A stretch of DNA of 64,000 bases, from positions 33,644,652 through 33,708,651 of the forward strand of contig NC_083597.1 of assembly GCF_020882245.1 (NCBI RefSeq), read 5' to 3'. The notes under the pieces were generated by a model, which made no database searches, was not told where the DNA came from, and was given only the letters and a program-made list of their open reading frames with translations. Below, one piece after another: positions 21,802 through 35,744 of the stretch (the stretch's first letter is position 1; each line of letters begins with the position of its first letter). Source of the stretch: Rhopalosiphum padi. Taxonomy: Eukaryota; Arthropoda; Insecta; Hemiptera; Aphididae. A program made the position numbers and the translations under genes.

Positions 21802-24800
21802 AAATATATATTATAAATTAAATGCTTTATTAAATGGTTTATCAAATTCTAAATTTAGAAGTTTTTTTTTTTTGATGACGATAAAAATTTTCCGGGTTGT
21901 ATCTAAAATTGTATTTAAAGAGGTGATAGTAAAATAAGATAATGTTAACTTTACAAGGAACACACTATTAAATTGATAAATAAATAAGAAAAAATATGTA
22001 AAAACGTAATACATACTCGTAAATAGAATAATTAAAGATGAATATATAAGATAATGTGTGTATACCATCAGATGGGAGTTAAAATAATGTTTAGTTTTCA
22101 ATAATATTTATAAATTGTAATAAATGATTTAAATTTTTTCATATTAACACGTAATTATAACGAAAAATTAATATGACCACAATTACATACCCTGAAAATT
22201 TCATAACTCCAAATCATGAGTGGTATCGTCTTATTTTTATTTCCATCACAATGATATTAATGGTGCATGATGGCACTTAAAAAGGAAAAAACCAGCGTGA
22301 CATATAATTTTAACACAATTTATGAACTAATGACGTTTTTTTTTATTCTTTATCACATATACTATACATGTATTATGTATATACATACTAAAATAATAAT
22401 AGAATAATAAATGTATTACCTATTTTAAATACAAGTTTTTGTTAAAACAAACTTATTGGTTTGGGATGTGGTCCTAAATTCATAACTAATACCTCTTAAG
22501 ACTTAAATCCTCATAGGTTGAACCATGTCTGAAAATCGTAGAGTAGGTACTAAGAAGTTTTAACTTTTGATAAGAGTCGACTTGCAAATAAGCCATAAGA
22601 CAAAATAAAAAATATTTTGCTGATGTAAAATAAGTAAAAGATAATATTATGAGTAATATCTCCATATTTGTATTTTTTAACTTTCATTCATTCAAACATA
22701 CCTAATTATTTATGTAAAACAAAACAATGTAACATTGTAACATGTTGTGACAAATTTCACATAAAAATTTCGTAAAATTTTCTGTACAAGATATATCCCA
22801 CAATAATTAATTGATTTATGTTATTCAACATACTTTTCACTAAAATAAAAATATTGTTTTATTTTTCAATTTAATATTTTATGAATATTTATTTTCAACG
22901 ATTTCTTAAAGCATTTTTTTCATGTTTTGTGTGAAATGTTAATGTTTTGGCTTAATATGTATGTGCATTTTTTAATGTTTCATAGGTGTATGGGCGTGTA
23001 TATAATTGCATTTTTTAGTATTAAAAACCTGCAATCATTCTCTTTGATGGTGATTTCTGGTCTCAAATCAGATCAAGTCTGTACTTCAGGGAGTCAAAAC
23101 TAAAAGTACTAAACTCTTTATTTTCATTAAATAATCAGGAAATTTAAAAAAAATACGGAAAAAACGCAAATTTTAACTCAATACTGCAGTTTTAAACAAA
23201 ATCTTTTTTTTTCGATAATTTAGAAATAAAAACTGTAGGTAGGTACTTCAATTATTTATAAAAGCTTTTTTTTAGGAAATCGAATTATTATTTAAGGTCA
23301 AGAAGACTAAAAATTAAATATAAAAGTCTTCAAGCAAACTATCCATACTAGAATTTAAGAAAAGGTTAATGAGCGAATTGGGACAAAATTAAATGTTCAA
23401 ATAATATATGATAATAGTTCTTATATAAGATGTTTTTTGCTATTTCTAGTTTAAATACTTAGACTAATTTTCATTATTTTTATATAATATGAACCATATA
23501 TGGTAATTCAGCATTGAGTGAGCACTTATAAGTTAATAATAGAATATAATAATTAATAACAAATATTAAATATAGTTTAATTTACCATAATACTAATCGT
23601 AATATAAATGTATAAATATAATTTATCATTAGAAATATTGTTAGGTAAAATCTCCTCAGAATCGTTTTTCGTAAAGAATTGCTATCAAATTAAATTTAAA
23701 ATAAATAGAACATCTTTATTAAGATATCAGTGACCAATTTTATTCAGAGACAAGGTATACCGACATCTATAGTTACTGTATAGCAGAGAGACTGTTATTT
23801 TTTTTTTTCAATCCTCGATATTTAAAAACAATAAATATTTATCCAAGTTGATAAAATGTAATAATATTAAAACATTTTTTATTTTATCTTGTAGTAATTT
23901 TTAACTTTAGAATGATAAGATTAAATTTGTGTATATTTTCGTTTTATCTGGAAATATTCTCATGGGGAAGTTATAACATCTATAGATCAGAATAGGCATT
24001 TTTGATAGGACAATAATAATAGTCGGAACGCGAGTATAATAGTGATTTATGAATACAATAATGTGAAGATGCAAACATGGTATGAATTTTTAATAACTTA
24101 TTTCTAAATTAATATAGTTCATAAGGGAATTCATGCGTGGTTTAAGTTCGTGTTAAAATACGTTAAAACTAAAGATATATTTAATGAACTCAGAATACAT
24201 CTTCGAAGTAGATAAAGAATTTACCAAATTGTGAGGTTATGTTTAATATTAATTTCTACATCGAATTAATATTTTGTTTTCTTGATTTTTACAGGACTCA
24301 TATTACCGAAAATTGGCATTTCGATGAAAAAACGATTCAGCCGAACAAAAAAATGTTGAAGTATTTACATAATATATTATACATGTATTAAAATATATAT
24401 AATAATATTATGTTTGTTGATCGCAACGGAAAAAATTCGTTGAATCGATCGGTGTACTCTAAGCATATTTATATACCTATAGTACTTTATTAGTATATCA
24501 TTTGGTATAATAACAGATTAACTAATTGTCCACCTAAAATAATTATGCTTGGTTTTGTTTTAGCATCAGCGGTGACTTGGTCACCGGAGACGAGGACTCA
24601 GAAGTTTGAAAAGTACAAAGTTTTAAAGATAAAAAATTGTTTTTTTCACACATACCTAAGTACATACTACATACACACAAACACAAAAGCATGACGGATT
24701 TTTGAAGGATTATCTCCAAATCAATGGATTTGTATAAAATATATATATTATATACTACACAAATATATATAGGGTAATTCACCAAGCATGTTAACACCCA

Positions 24801-25260
24801 TTTTTTTCATATATATATGTATATTATATAGTTAATTAAAATTCTAATTTTTGGATTTTTTAAATATTTGTGTTACTGTGTACCTATCACATAAGGAGTG
24901 TCGTGTGGTGATACTGTAACGGCAATCGTTACAATACAAACTTCTGTTTTTAAAATGAAAACCTCCTCAGTTATTAAAATATTGGTACTAAGAATAAAAT
25001 TTCTTAAAAATGGTTTTATAAAAATATAAAATATATGTAATATTGGATGTATAGTATTTATTATCCGTATAGCCCACATGCGAGTACACAACACAATAGG
25101 TACGTTATTGTGGACATATTATATCTATTATACTTAGTCCACGAAGTCACACAACTCATAAACTACTCATTTGAAAAGTTTTTATTTCCACAGAACATTC
25201 CTCGAGTAATACAAAAAAATCTCAAGACCGCAGTCTTGAAGACGTATATATAAAAATTCC
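21802..25260. other. AT-rich gene-free stretch
   Basis: About 3.5 kb of A+T-rich DNA with poly-T/A runs and small hairpins. The only recognisable item is a possible repeat fragment at 23640-23720. Short frames on both strands look random. Confidence 0.5.
23640..23720 (-). repeat. Possible fragment of a dispersed aphid-type repeat
   Basis: The minus strand reads ACGAAAAACGATTCTGAGGA. This shares the AAAAACGATTCYGA core with the segment at about 61052-61066 (ACTAAAAACGATTCCGA). I associate that motif with an abundant aphid repeat. Shared length is short, so common origin is tentative. Confidence 0.3.
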
Positions 25261-25506
25261 AAACATCAGAATTTGAATAAATTCATTATAAAGGAAAATT
25301 GGGGGTGAGCTCGCTCGCGGTGAATCCCCTGTGTATGTATGTATATATATATATATAATTGTGACGGTGTGAGCTGCAGATAGGTACACGATGCTGTGAT
25401 AAAGGACCAAAAAGCTTTCTAGAATATATGTATAAAATATTTTCACGCCCGCCCGGGCATAAGTAAGTGGGTGTGTGTGTACATTTTCGGTCATTATTCC
25501 ACACGT

Positions 25507-25539
25507 GACGACGACGACAACGACGGCGACGACGACGAT
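25507..25539. repeat. Imperfect (GAC)n trinucleotide repeat
   Basis: About 11 GAC-like units with CAAC and GGC interruptions. Confidence 0.85.
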
Positions 25540-25637
25540 ATAATACAGGTATAATTTTCACCACCGACCCCGCCGACGAGTACACGCACTATAATATATT
25601 ATATTGCATATACGTACATATTTTATATTACAATATG

Positions 25638-25661
25638 ATATATATATATATATATATATAT
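25638..25661. repeat. (AT)12 microsatellite
   Basis: Uninterrupted AT repeat. Confidence 0.93.
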
Positions 25662-26830
25662 GCATGTATATCTTATATGCATTATGTAGGTATACGCTTT
25701 CAACGACGCGGCGAGCACGCCCGCGGCCCCCGGGGTGCATTCATCGGTTTATTTTCATAAAAAAAACGTTCTCCGGTCTCTGGTGTTTATTTTTTTCCTA
25801 CGTTTTTATCCGCCATCGTCGAACTCGCGAGTATACGCAACGCAAAACAAATTACCCCTTTAGGCCCCGCCGCCACTGCGTGCAGCCCGGTATCCTCTTA
25901 CACAGCCGACTACTATTATAATGTACTCAATTTGACCCGGCATATATATATATGTATATACGGGATATCGGTTATACATAATATATAATATATACCATAG
26001 CTTTTTATTCAATATAATATACACGTAGGTAAATATAATATATACAATATAATACACGTGCCGTAGTCTATATTATGTGTATATAATAGTATGTATAGGT
26101 AAAGCGCAATATCCGCGCGGTGGCGATAAAAGGAGCGAAAAAATAAACAAAAAGCACTAATAACAATAAATAACGTCGGCGTACTGCGGTCTGATTTCGA
26201 CGCTGTGTAGCCTGCAGTTACTGCAATATTACGTAGGTATACGTTTATTATTGGTTTGCCGTAGGTACGTCCCGGGGCCTATACTGCGCGCGTCTTTCGG
26301 ATTCTGTAAAAAAAAAAAATCTCCATTTCCGTCGCACGATTTAATGGGCGCCGGTCGAGTTTACGGACGGACGTCCGACAACAAAGCGTACACTTCTGAA
26401 GTCCGAATAACGCGGCTAATGTTATATTGTAATGGATATTAAACGTCTCCGCCGATCGAAGCTCACACTCAACCGACGTGACAACGGGTAAACTCGTGCG
26501 CGTTGGAACGCGTAGTTACTCGCATCGCGTGTGATCACAACGCTAACGATATTGCAGTCGTCGATGGGTAAGGTCGTAAGGTATTGTAATTTTTCTACCA
26601 AACGAATACAATTTGTATGAAATCGCATATCGTTTCTCAGAGTCAGATTAACGAGTAAACGAAAACAACATCTGAAAACATCTGTTTCCAAATTGGAAGT
26701 TTGGTGACCCTTCAATTAACGTTGACAGCAATTTTTTTCTATCGCTCACAGTTTCTTGCCGACCGAATGGCATCTTCCTGGGAATAACCCGTTAGGTCAT
26801 GATCTGGTCAATCCTGCGCATTTAGTATTC

Positions 26831-28900
26831 TCCCATTACTCCTTTTCGCTTCTTTCGTTCATCAGCGTCTACAGGCTCGATTCGTCTATTCTTATATGAT
26901 ATGACCAAAAAACCTTAGGATCCTCTGCTTATACAAACCACTGCTATTCTTATTTACACATTTAGGATTTCCAGGATTGAGATATTGGTCCTCATAAGGA
27001 CCAGAAACACCAATATTTTTAAAATAAAACCTAATATAAATATATAACTTATATAAACCTTCTAAATGTGATTACAAATCTATAATAGAATAGGATATTA
27101 TTAAAATATTACTATAATTTATGTGAATATTTAAAAAAAAAAACAGAGGTACATATATTTTTTCAATTTATAAAATAGAAATATCCAAATTTAAATTCTA
27201 AATTCCCTGCTTACATCGCTTAAGCTTGTAAAATAATATGTTTTTTTCAAAACTTAAATACAGTGGTTTTCAATATTTCGTAATAAACATACAAAAATAT
27301 TATTTTAGGACTTTAAAACATCATCCTGCAATCGCCTAACTTTTGTTACAATATACTTATATTGGACATTATTTCATCTAAAGATTTAGTGTTGGAATAG
27401 AAATAACTTTTTTAATTTATAATACAAATTGGAACAACTTGAGTTACTAATAAAAAATATCTAATATTAATAATATAAATATATATATCACTAATATGCA
27501 ATAAATATTATGTTAAGGTATTATTAAATAATATTTTTTTTCTATTCAGTATATGCCAGTTAATACTCTTGACTAAAATAAATAAAATTGTACAGATAAA
27601 TTCAAAACTTCGACTTCTTTACGTTATTACATTTATTGTACCTATATTTTACATTTTATAATATTTTAATAAGTAATATTGAGTTGTTTGAGTTACCAGT
27701 TATAATGTTTACATTTAGATTATAGCGAGTAAAACAATTGAAATTAATAAGTATACTTATTTTACAAATATAAATGAGTAAACAAAATGATTAATAAGAT
27801 CTATTAAGAAAATTTTTAACATCTATGTATATTGTAGGTTTAGGTTACTATTTGTAATGATAGTAATTTTCCTCCAAATATTGTCTAGTAACTAGTCACT
27901 ATACAATACTTTAGTTTTTATCCATATGTATTTGAAAATGATCTAAATAATATTTAAATAAATTTATATATTATGTTCTTGTTTTAAGTCATTTAAAAGT
28001 CATTTAAAAGATGAAATATCTATTTTTGTTTAATTAAAGAAGTTTAAGAATATTTTAATACCTACTGATAATTGATACATCAACAGCATATAAACATTTT
28101 TACTTAGCTATGCAATTATACAAATAGTTAGTTAAACTTTAACTTTAACCCATATTATATATATATATATATATATTATATTTAAAAAATAAGATTTCTA
28201 CATTGTATTGGTTTTTAAATTATAAATTATCACACTTATTCACACATTTATTATTTCAGGATTTTTATATTTTTTTTTATTATTATTATTAATATTTTTA
28301 AGATCGATAATAAAATTATTTTATGCATTCAAATACATTATAAACTACAGTATTATACACACACACACATTGAAAACTATGCATAGTTTGATGACTTATT
28401 TATTTTCCCATACGATGGACACGAAAATATTATTAATACTATCATTGAATAACCTATAGTTCATTATTTTTATATTTTAATCAAAATGAACAATGTTTTT
28501 AATTAACTTGTATTGTAATTATTTATTATTTTGAATATTAAATGCACCGCAAATAAAATGTATTAAGTTAAATTATAATATTTTATTTAAAATATAAAGT
28601 CGGTATAATGAATACAATTGAATATGATTATTATAGAAATGAGATACAATAATTACTGAGGTACTTGAAATCGTTGGGTAATATTTCAAAAAAGTTTTAA
28701 CTATTGAATGTACTAAAATTATACATAATAATATATACCGTATGTACTACAATAATTAGTTATCAACGTTTTAATATAATTAATTAATGCGGCAATTAGT
28801 GGCAATAATACCTATTCGAAATTCATTTTCTTCATTATATACTATAGAGTCTAATATTAAATTATTATTAAAACCCAACGGTCTCGAGAGCATTGTATCA
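26831..28900. other. AT-rich gene-free stretch
   Basis: A+T-rich with a (TA)n tract at 28156-28176, a short AC tract at 28356-28369 and a perfect tandem duplication of an 11-bp unit (GTCATTTAAAA) at 27988-28009. No gene. Confidence 0.55.
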
Positions 28901-28912
28901 TTTCTATCAAGC

Positions 28913-28990
28913 ATATATATATATATGTGTGTGTATATATATTATATATATATATGTGTGTGTATATATATTATATATATATATGTGTAT
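28913..28990. repeat. 29-bp tandem repeat of alternating TA/TG tracts
   Basis: GTGTGTGTATATATATT followed by a TA tract recurs with a constant period. The GTGT starts fall at 28927, 28956 and 28985. About 2.5 copies. Likely variable between individuals. Confidence 0.9.
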
Positions 28991-30830
28991 TTACTTCACA
29001 CATTGTCGGTGTATAAGAACAACTTTGTGGCACTCGAATCTGCAAAATGTTGTTTTTGTTTGACACAAGACGATGACCATTTCTGTAGTGTTCTACACAA
29101 ATGACCCCACCAAGATCGGTGTACCGAGTTTAGAAGCCATTCACTGTGATCGTGATTAACGTCGAAAGTTCTCGGTTTTCCCAAGTTTTCCGGGACAATG
29201 GAACGTGCGATTCCATCAACTTATATACACATAATTTTCCAATGGATTAACGTCGAATCTGATTTGCTCGTTATTATAATAACATGATTAAACGTTTATT
29301 TCTTTTCGATGTCGTATGTAATATTATTGTTATTGTAAGCGCTTACACCGCATCCGTACAAAGAAAACGTTTTTATTTGTAATTATTTATTTGTAACGTT
29401 AAGGATATTTAAAAATTTGAAAATGTTAGATTTCCATTGGGATTGTGATTAACTGACGTTTGTTCCATTTCAAACTTAAAACGCGACGGAGTTGTACGTT
29501 CCACGACAAAAGTTAAATAATTAGCCGTGACTTAGTGACTATCGCCACCATAACAGACAAATAATAATTTAGGTTTACTGTAATTTTAAACATTTCTCAG
29601 TCGGTTACAACTATTAATAACAAATGGTCCTTGGCCGCTGTAATTACATTTAATATTTTAGTTGAAACTATAAATAAGAAATAATTATTTATTTTTGTGT
29701 TACAGTATAACTGTATTTTAACATTTTTTTTAAATACTGTAAATATTATTTTCATAAAAATCAAAATTATTTTATGATTATTAGGTTATTTATTATAAAA
29801 AGTCTAATATAAAATATACAATAATATTATGCTCAATAAACAAATATCTTCTAACGTTTTTGATATATTATTAAAATAAAATATACATAACTGATACAAT
29901 ACATAAGTGTAAATTATTTAATATTTCAATTAAATATAAAATAAATAAATGTCTGAAATATACATATATTATACAGGTGTCTATGTGTTGTCACTAGAAA
30001 TACTATTACGAGTCCGGTACAGTGTGCGATGAGAGAATAGTTAGGTATATTTAATAATGTATACATAGTCCAATATCTGAATTGTTAGAAGAATATAATA
30101 TTATGCCGTTTTACTATTATTATTAAGGTAAAAAACCAAAAGCGTTTGTCGGATCGAGTCAACATACATCGCAAAATAAGCTTATGTGTTTGAAGCTTCT
30201 AAGTCCACTTTTGTACAGAAATTAAAGCGTATTTACAATCAAAGTGCCAATTACAGGCACAGTAATTATACTGCATAAAATTCCAGAGAAATCACGCGGA
30301 CTCTGACTGGCAACTTGTATCGCACATAAAAATATAATTGCCATTTACAAAACGTTTGTTCAAACCTTTTTTTTTTTTTTACATACTGAAATGATTTGTC
30401 AAGCGATATTTAAACGCTATGTTTACTTGGGCGATTGAGAAAAAAATGTGCTTATTAAATTGCCCTTTGCACCAACACCGTGACTTTGACACTAATATGA
30501 AAGTGGCCTATATTTGTTCACCTGCCGATGATCAGTACACGATAAATTATACATATTTTTTTCACTAATATCCAGTAAGCTTGTACTGTTTGTGCATGTA
30601 TTTATGCCCAATAATGGATAACATAAAATATCAATATCATATAATTATCGGTGTGCGAGATTTTTATAGTAATACATACACACACACACACCCAAGACCC
30701 ACGTACAAATTTTCCTCGGGTTATATTATGACGTCGATATTAATTACTCCGCATCGTTCGATCGTGAATGTGACTCTAATTATTTTCTCTTCGTAATTTA
30801 TGCAATACGTCTTGTCAGCTCGTGTACTGC
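28991..30830. promoter_or_regulatory. Extended unique island, candidate cis-regulatory region
   Basis: Most of this 1.8 kb is non-repetitive, balanced and stop-filled in all frames. The segment 30150-30560 is the most striking. It has several homeodomain-type cores (CAATTAC, GTAATTA, ATAATTG), a forkhead-like TGTTTAC near 30420 and little low-complexity DNA. A short + frame ending at 29104 (CCFCLTQDDDHFCSVLHK at its C-terminus) is coding-like but begins inside the TA/TG repeat. Regulatory function is inference from composition and motif density only. Confidence 0.3.
30675..30692. repeat. Short (CA)n tract
   Basis: Near-perfect CA repeat inside the unique island. Confidence 0.85.
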
Positions 30831-32130
30831 GTAGCGGCCCTAATAGCCAATAATATACACGTCCTCTATTTATATTCGGATATTTAATATAAACACGAAT
30901 AGTTAATCTAATCTACTTAACTAACGATTCGAACATTCGATATTTATTCGTCTTAATTATTATACTTTTATATTTACGAGTGTAAATATCGTATTTTTTG
31001 TGAATAGATTAGACGTTCAGATTTTAGAAAACAGCTCTGGCCGAATGACTGCGCACTGTATACGCACGTATGTGTGTGTGTGTATCTGAAGGTTACCGAT
31101 TTCAGATGTTTGATAATGTTCTATAATACACAAATTGTTCATCAGTAACTGATGGGTCAGTAGGGTCATTTTATCATCATCGTCGTTGAATCTCGAGGGC
31201 TGAGGTTCTTATGTAATAAATTAATCTTGTTTTATTTATCTGTAAATAATTATGCGTATCGCTGTAGTATCATCGTTTATGTTTAGAAACACAAATACCC
31301 AAAATACCATTAATCCCATTTTTAATAGATTACACGAGTACACACAAACACCTATAACGACTATAACGCGTTCTATACATGCGTAAATATAGTGCATACA
31401 CACATTTCATCCGCGTAACTCATCAGTGTTTGCCCGGCAATCTCGACCACTACTGCTGCTGATTGAGCCGCACACACCTACCGAACTAAATACATTGTAA
31501 TTAATGTAAATAATGTATTTAGTTCAGTGTTTACACTACTACAACACACCGTTCACACGCATGTATATCGGCGCCGGTGAGTATTGGCACGCACGAAGTG
31601 GTTGGCAACCACTGACCGGGCCCGAGTGTTATTATTTTACACCTCCGACCGTATATATCAATTTTAACAAAACTTAGTATGATGATAAATCACTGATGAT
31701 AAACTATGTTATTTAAATAGACATTTTAATGCCGGTTTTTATGCTAAAATACATAATTTTATTGACAAATTGTATTTTTACATACTATAAAACATAATAT
31801 TAGGTATATATTGGTAGATAATAACAACAGTTTTAATTTTAATAAAAAGTTTTAAATATTGTCGTTACATAAATCAATAAATATTACGTGCAATGTAATG
31901 CGAATTATTTTAATAATCAATCGCTACTCATAATACCCATATTATAAATCTATATAAATAGGTGTGAATCTAGTGGGATAAAAATAGACACTAATAAATT
32001 ATTTCCGCTAAACGTTATTTATTGAATGCTGAATTAGTGATATTCAATATTCAACACTACTATTTTCAAAATTAGTGATATGCGCAGTAATAAGTAGGTA
32101 CTTACAAAACAAAAACTTGCCACTAACCTT
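30831..32130. other. Mixed stretch with a strong hairpin, no gene
   Basis: A balanced patch at 31020-31190 and another at 31400-31640 flank the inverted repeat at 31483-31525. The remainder is AT-rich. No coding frame supported. Confidence 0.45.
31483..31525. repeat. Perfect 14-bp inverted repeat (hairpin), 15-nt loop
   Basis: GAACTAAATACATT (31483-31496) and AATGTATTTAGTTC (31512-31525) are exact reverse complements. The loop contains a second AATGTA that allows an alternative register. No T-tract follows. Confidence 0.85.
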
Positions 32131-33440
32131 TGGATACACGTCGTATGCACGTTTACACCGACACGTATTATATGATGTATGTAAGACGGGGCTAAGCCGC
32201 TGAGGTATTATTCACCTGCATTTGTTAACGATTAAAAACAATTGTACAATTTATTTCTGAAATTTTCCTCAGTAATATAGCACATCCTTGTATCGGGTAC
32301 CTACTTTAATTAATGTATTATTTTTTTTTAACTTTGAAACTATTACTAATAATAATACAGCAATGTTTTACAGAGTGTGGACTGTTAACACAGTCGACGA
32401 AATATTTACGTACTTATTTATTTCAGTTTATGTCGAACAGATTATTATATTAATAAATATATATATATATATATATGTCTGTATACGCTACCGAAGCACT
32501 CGAGAGACGGATGTATTATTCTAGTAAGGAATGATTGCATTTTTGGTACTCTTGAGAGAACACGTGTTATCGTTATGTGCGATGTGGTAATTAAAAAAAA
32601 ATATATATATATTTATACATCGTACATGATAAATATCAAAAATCGTTTCAGACGCGAAGCCCTAGTTACAGAAAAGGATTGCGTGTCATTGTCGATTTCC
32701 GGCAATGTGTGCCGGCGCCGTTTTAGGATTTAAATTAAACGCGCAGCTAAGAGCGTGAAGAAAAAAAAACATAGGAGAGGAGCGAAAAAAATCGCTTTTC
32801 TATACGCAGATGACACCGACAATACGTTTTGAGTGTGTATGTACGCCACGTGGTCGGTTCATAATAACTAGGTAGGCATATATACCGACAACTATACAGG
32901 CGGACGCATTTCTATTTTAGAAACGAAATTAAACGCGGCACGATTTCTGTAGTTATAATAATATAGCACCATATATGACATAATATTATTATTAATTGCG
33001 GCGGACACATGTTCGCATGTGCGTCGAGCACAGGCCGCAGTCGTATCGTGGGGACGTCGACGGCTGTCAACCTCTCGAAATAATCAAAATGAAAAACAAT
33101 AAAAAAAAAACAAAAGGTCCTCGCGGTCACAAAACAAAAAAACGTGAGAATTGAATAGTCAATGTATACGGTAACGTCGTTTAATTGACCGGTTTCGACC
33201 GAAAAATTGTTTTCCTAATTGATAGGTTTCCATTCGCAATGACTTTATTATAATAATAAGGTGTATTCTGCTCATACATTGCACTCCGCGCCCGAAAATC
33301 AAAGAACTACGACAACAGTTTCACTTAAAACTTTCTTCGAGTTGTGATAAATAGACACTTTCGAATGTAACGAGGTATCGTCGCAGACACGTCGGAGGCC
33401 ACACATGCGAAGATTGTTGCCGTTTTTGTTTTGGTATAAT
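32131..33440. other. Balanced island, candidate regulatory DNA
   Basis: Patches at 32630-32760, 32810-33070 and 33150-33430 are CpG-containing and unique. They include the palindrome AACACGTGTT (32559-32568), the E-box CCACGTGG near 32847 and a GACCGG..CGACCG pair near 33187-33200. A (TA)n tract lies at about 32458-32475. Open frames are short. Confidence 0.3.
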
Positions 33441-34900
33441 AATAATAGCACATATACAAGTTATTCAGTAGGTATTTAATGTTTACTGTCAAAAATGCAT
33501 TATTATTATGTTAAACTATTATATTTACACAATAAAGTTTTCGTTGAGATGAAAAGATTTCAAAAAGACAAAAATGCAATTTTCGGATTCCAAATGAATA
33601 AATGTTATTTACTACACTTAGCATCTTTTTTTATTAGTACCATTTCATATTTTTTTTATCAACTCAAATAAAAAAATGTAATAAATTTATTATTTTTTGG
33701 GATTATACAGAAATAGTTTACAGACATAATATTATTTTTAAATTTAACTGTAACACTAATACATTCTAAGTACTTTTTAACTGTTGTAAAATCATAACTA
33801 ATTGATTTATAACATTTTTTCATTTAGTAACTTTACTTACTTAAAATATTTTAAATTATTGTCATATTTAATTATAAGTGGTTGAGATGATACCTAAAAT
33901 ATTCGATTATTATTTTAATAATATTGGATATTCGTTGTTAATGAATTTTACAAATACCTAAATTGGTATTGACCAATTATTACATACATTAATAGTCTTG
34001 AAATCAATACTATTGAAACTTCTGTGCAGAGAACACCTTAGGAAATTAAAATTACTAAAGTATGAGCGTGTGATTGATATAGTGATATTAGAAACGTTAT
34101 TAAACCTGATACGTTTATAGTTTACGCTATTAAGTTTATTTAAAAGTGTTCACAATTGTGTCAATTTGATAAGAGGTGTCCGATAACTGTGACTCCAATG
34201 TAAATAGGTCTACGTAAAACGTGTTATTTACAGATTTACAAATAAGAATAAATATTTTAGATAAAAAAATTATTAAAGGGAAATAAGTTACGATTTCAAA
34301 ATAATAAGTTCACAAATATTAGATATATTAATGTACCTATGTTAAACTTAAAAATGATAAGCTGTCCACTTTTGCTAACCAATGTGAAACATCTATCACA
34401 AAAATAAATTGAAATTAATGTGTGCTTCATTATATGTACGTTCTTTATTTACGTTTGTAAAAAGATACGACATTTTAAGGTATAAAAAAAAAAAAAATCT
34501 TTAGTTTTATTAAATGTATTTCAATTAAAACTAAAATCAATAGTCGTTAATATACTAAACTTTAGAGGGCTGTAGTTAATAATATAATGAACAAAAATTT
34601 ATTTTTATGGCTACAGTTTTCACAAAAAAAGCTCTAACAGAATTTCATTAAAAATATAGTTGTTACCATTTAAAACATTTAAATTATTTTGTTGATGGTG
34701 CATATGCACTTAAAAAATTTTAGATTATCATAAAAAAAAGTATTTTTTTTTAATTTTTGTTGAAAATAAATAATAAACATTTTTTTATAATTTTCAAGAT
34801 AGGCACAGTGTAATATTATAATATAAGGTTAGGCACAGGCACAATAATTCGTTATGTAATCTATAATAGTATAATCTATAGATAGTATAAATTTATATAA
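33441..34900. other. AT-rich gene-free stretch
   Basis: A+T-rich, stop-dense, with poly-A near 34484-34498. Nothing recognised. Confidence 0.55.
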
Positions 34901-34904
34901 TATT

Positions 34905-35025
34905 GTTGTCGCGTCGACGCGATCCGCGGATGAAGAATATTTTGAATGGTTCTCTCGGGTTCGTTGCGGATCGTGTCGCAATCGGATTTCGAGAAACGGA
35001 CATCGAACGCCAAAGAGTTAAAAAA
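34905..35025. other. Short CpG island of interleaved palindromes
   Basis: About 120 bp of CpG-dense DNA in an AT-rich setting. It holds the 14-bp palindrome TCGCGTCGACGCGA (34909-34922), TCCGCGGA (34923-34930), the inverted pair GATCCGC (34921-34927)/GCGGATC (34966-34972), and TTGCG/CGCAA arms (34964-34968 and 34977-34981). It ends at a poly-A run. Possible protein-binding or structured-RNA element; function unknown. Confidence 0.5.
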
Positions 35026-35654
35026 AAAAAAATGCACAAATAAATAACAATAATAATGTATCGTAGTAAACGTCCGTTATTGACCCTAATCGATTCGTAT
35101 ATTTCGCGCGGCCGTCATCTCACCGCACAGTTCCGACTGACTATTTTTTTTTTTTTTTTACTTTTTAGGTGTTAATAATGCGCGTTAGTGTACACATTAC
35201 GTGTATATTATATCCAGCGGTGCGCGGTTAAAGGACCATTACAATATATATTTTATATTTTCACAGACCAGCTGTGGTCTGCGCATTGCTTGTATCATTC
35301 CGTATGTGTGTATGTATATATATATGTAATAATATATATTATTGTAAACGGACGATGAGTAGTTACACGTACATCGTATTATTATAATATTGTGTGTGTA
35401 CTATTAGCATATTAAAATATATAGAAATATAATATACGCGATGCTTATTTTCACCTCGGCCATTATTCCACTCGCCCCCTGACCATCGGAGTACACCCGA
35501 TGTGTACACAATAAACGCCAAGTCCTTGGGGGGGAGGAGGGTACAATGTCCGATCACGTGAGCCCAATTTTCGTATGTTCACGTCCGCGGTGTACACACA
35601 TAATAATATTATAATCATATCACATGCGATGCACCTCTATGTAGACGGTATGTG

Positions 35655-35672
35655 CACACACACACACACACA
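35655..35672. repeat. (CA)9 microsatellite
   Basis: Uninterrupted CA repeat. Confidence 0.9.
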
Positions 35673-35703
35673 TGCTCGCGTGTATCCATGTGTGTACGTA
35701 AAC

Positions 35704-35705
<2 letters not shown>

Positions 35706-35742
<37 letters not shown>
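35706..35742. repeat. (TA)n microsatellite, 37 bp
   Basis: The longest perfect TA repeat in the window. Confidence 0.95.

Positions 35743-35744
<2 letters not shown>

Larger units (their letters stand above)
25261..26830. other. CpG-containing island with TA and GAC repeats
   Basis: Contains an imperfect (GAC)n tract at 25507-25539, an (AT)n tract at 25638-25661, a GC-rich block at 25705-25740 and a long CpG-containing block at about 26110-26830. A 97-codon minus frame (26422-26715, begins MKGHQTSNLETDVFRCC) is non-repetitive but unrecognised. E-box CACGTG cores occur near 25502 and 26056. Could be regulatory or an unrecognised exon. Confidence 0.3.
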
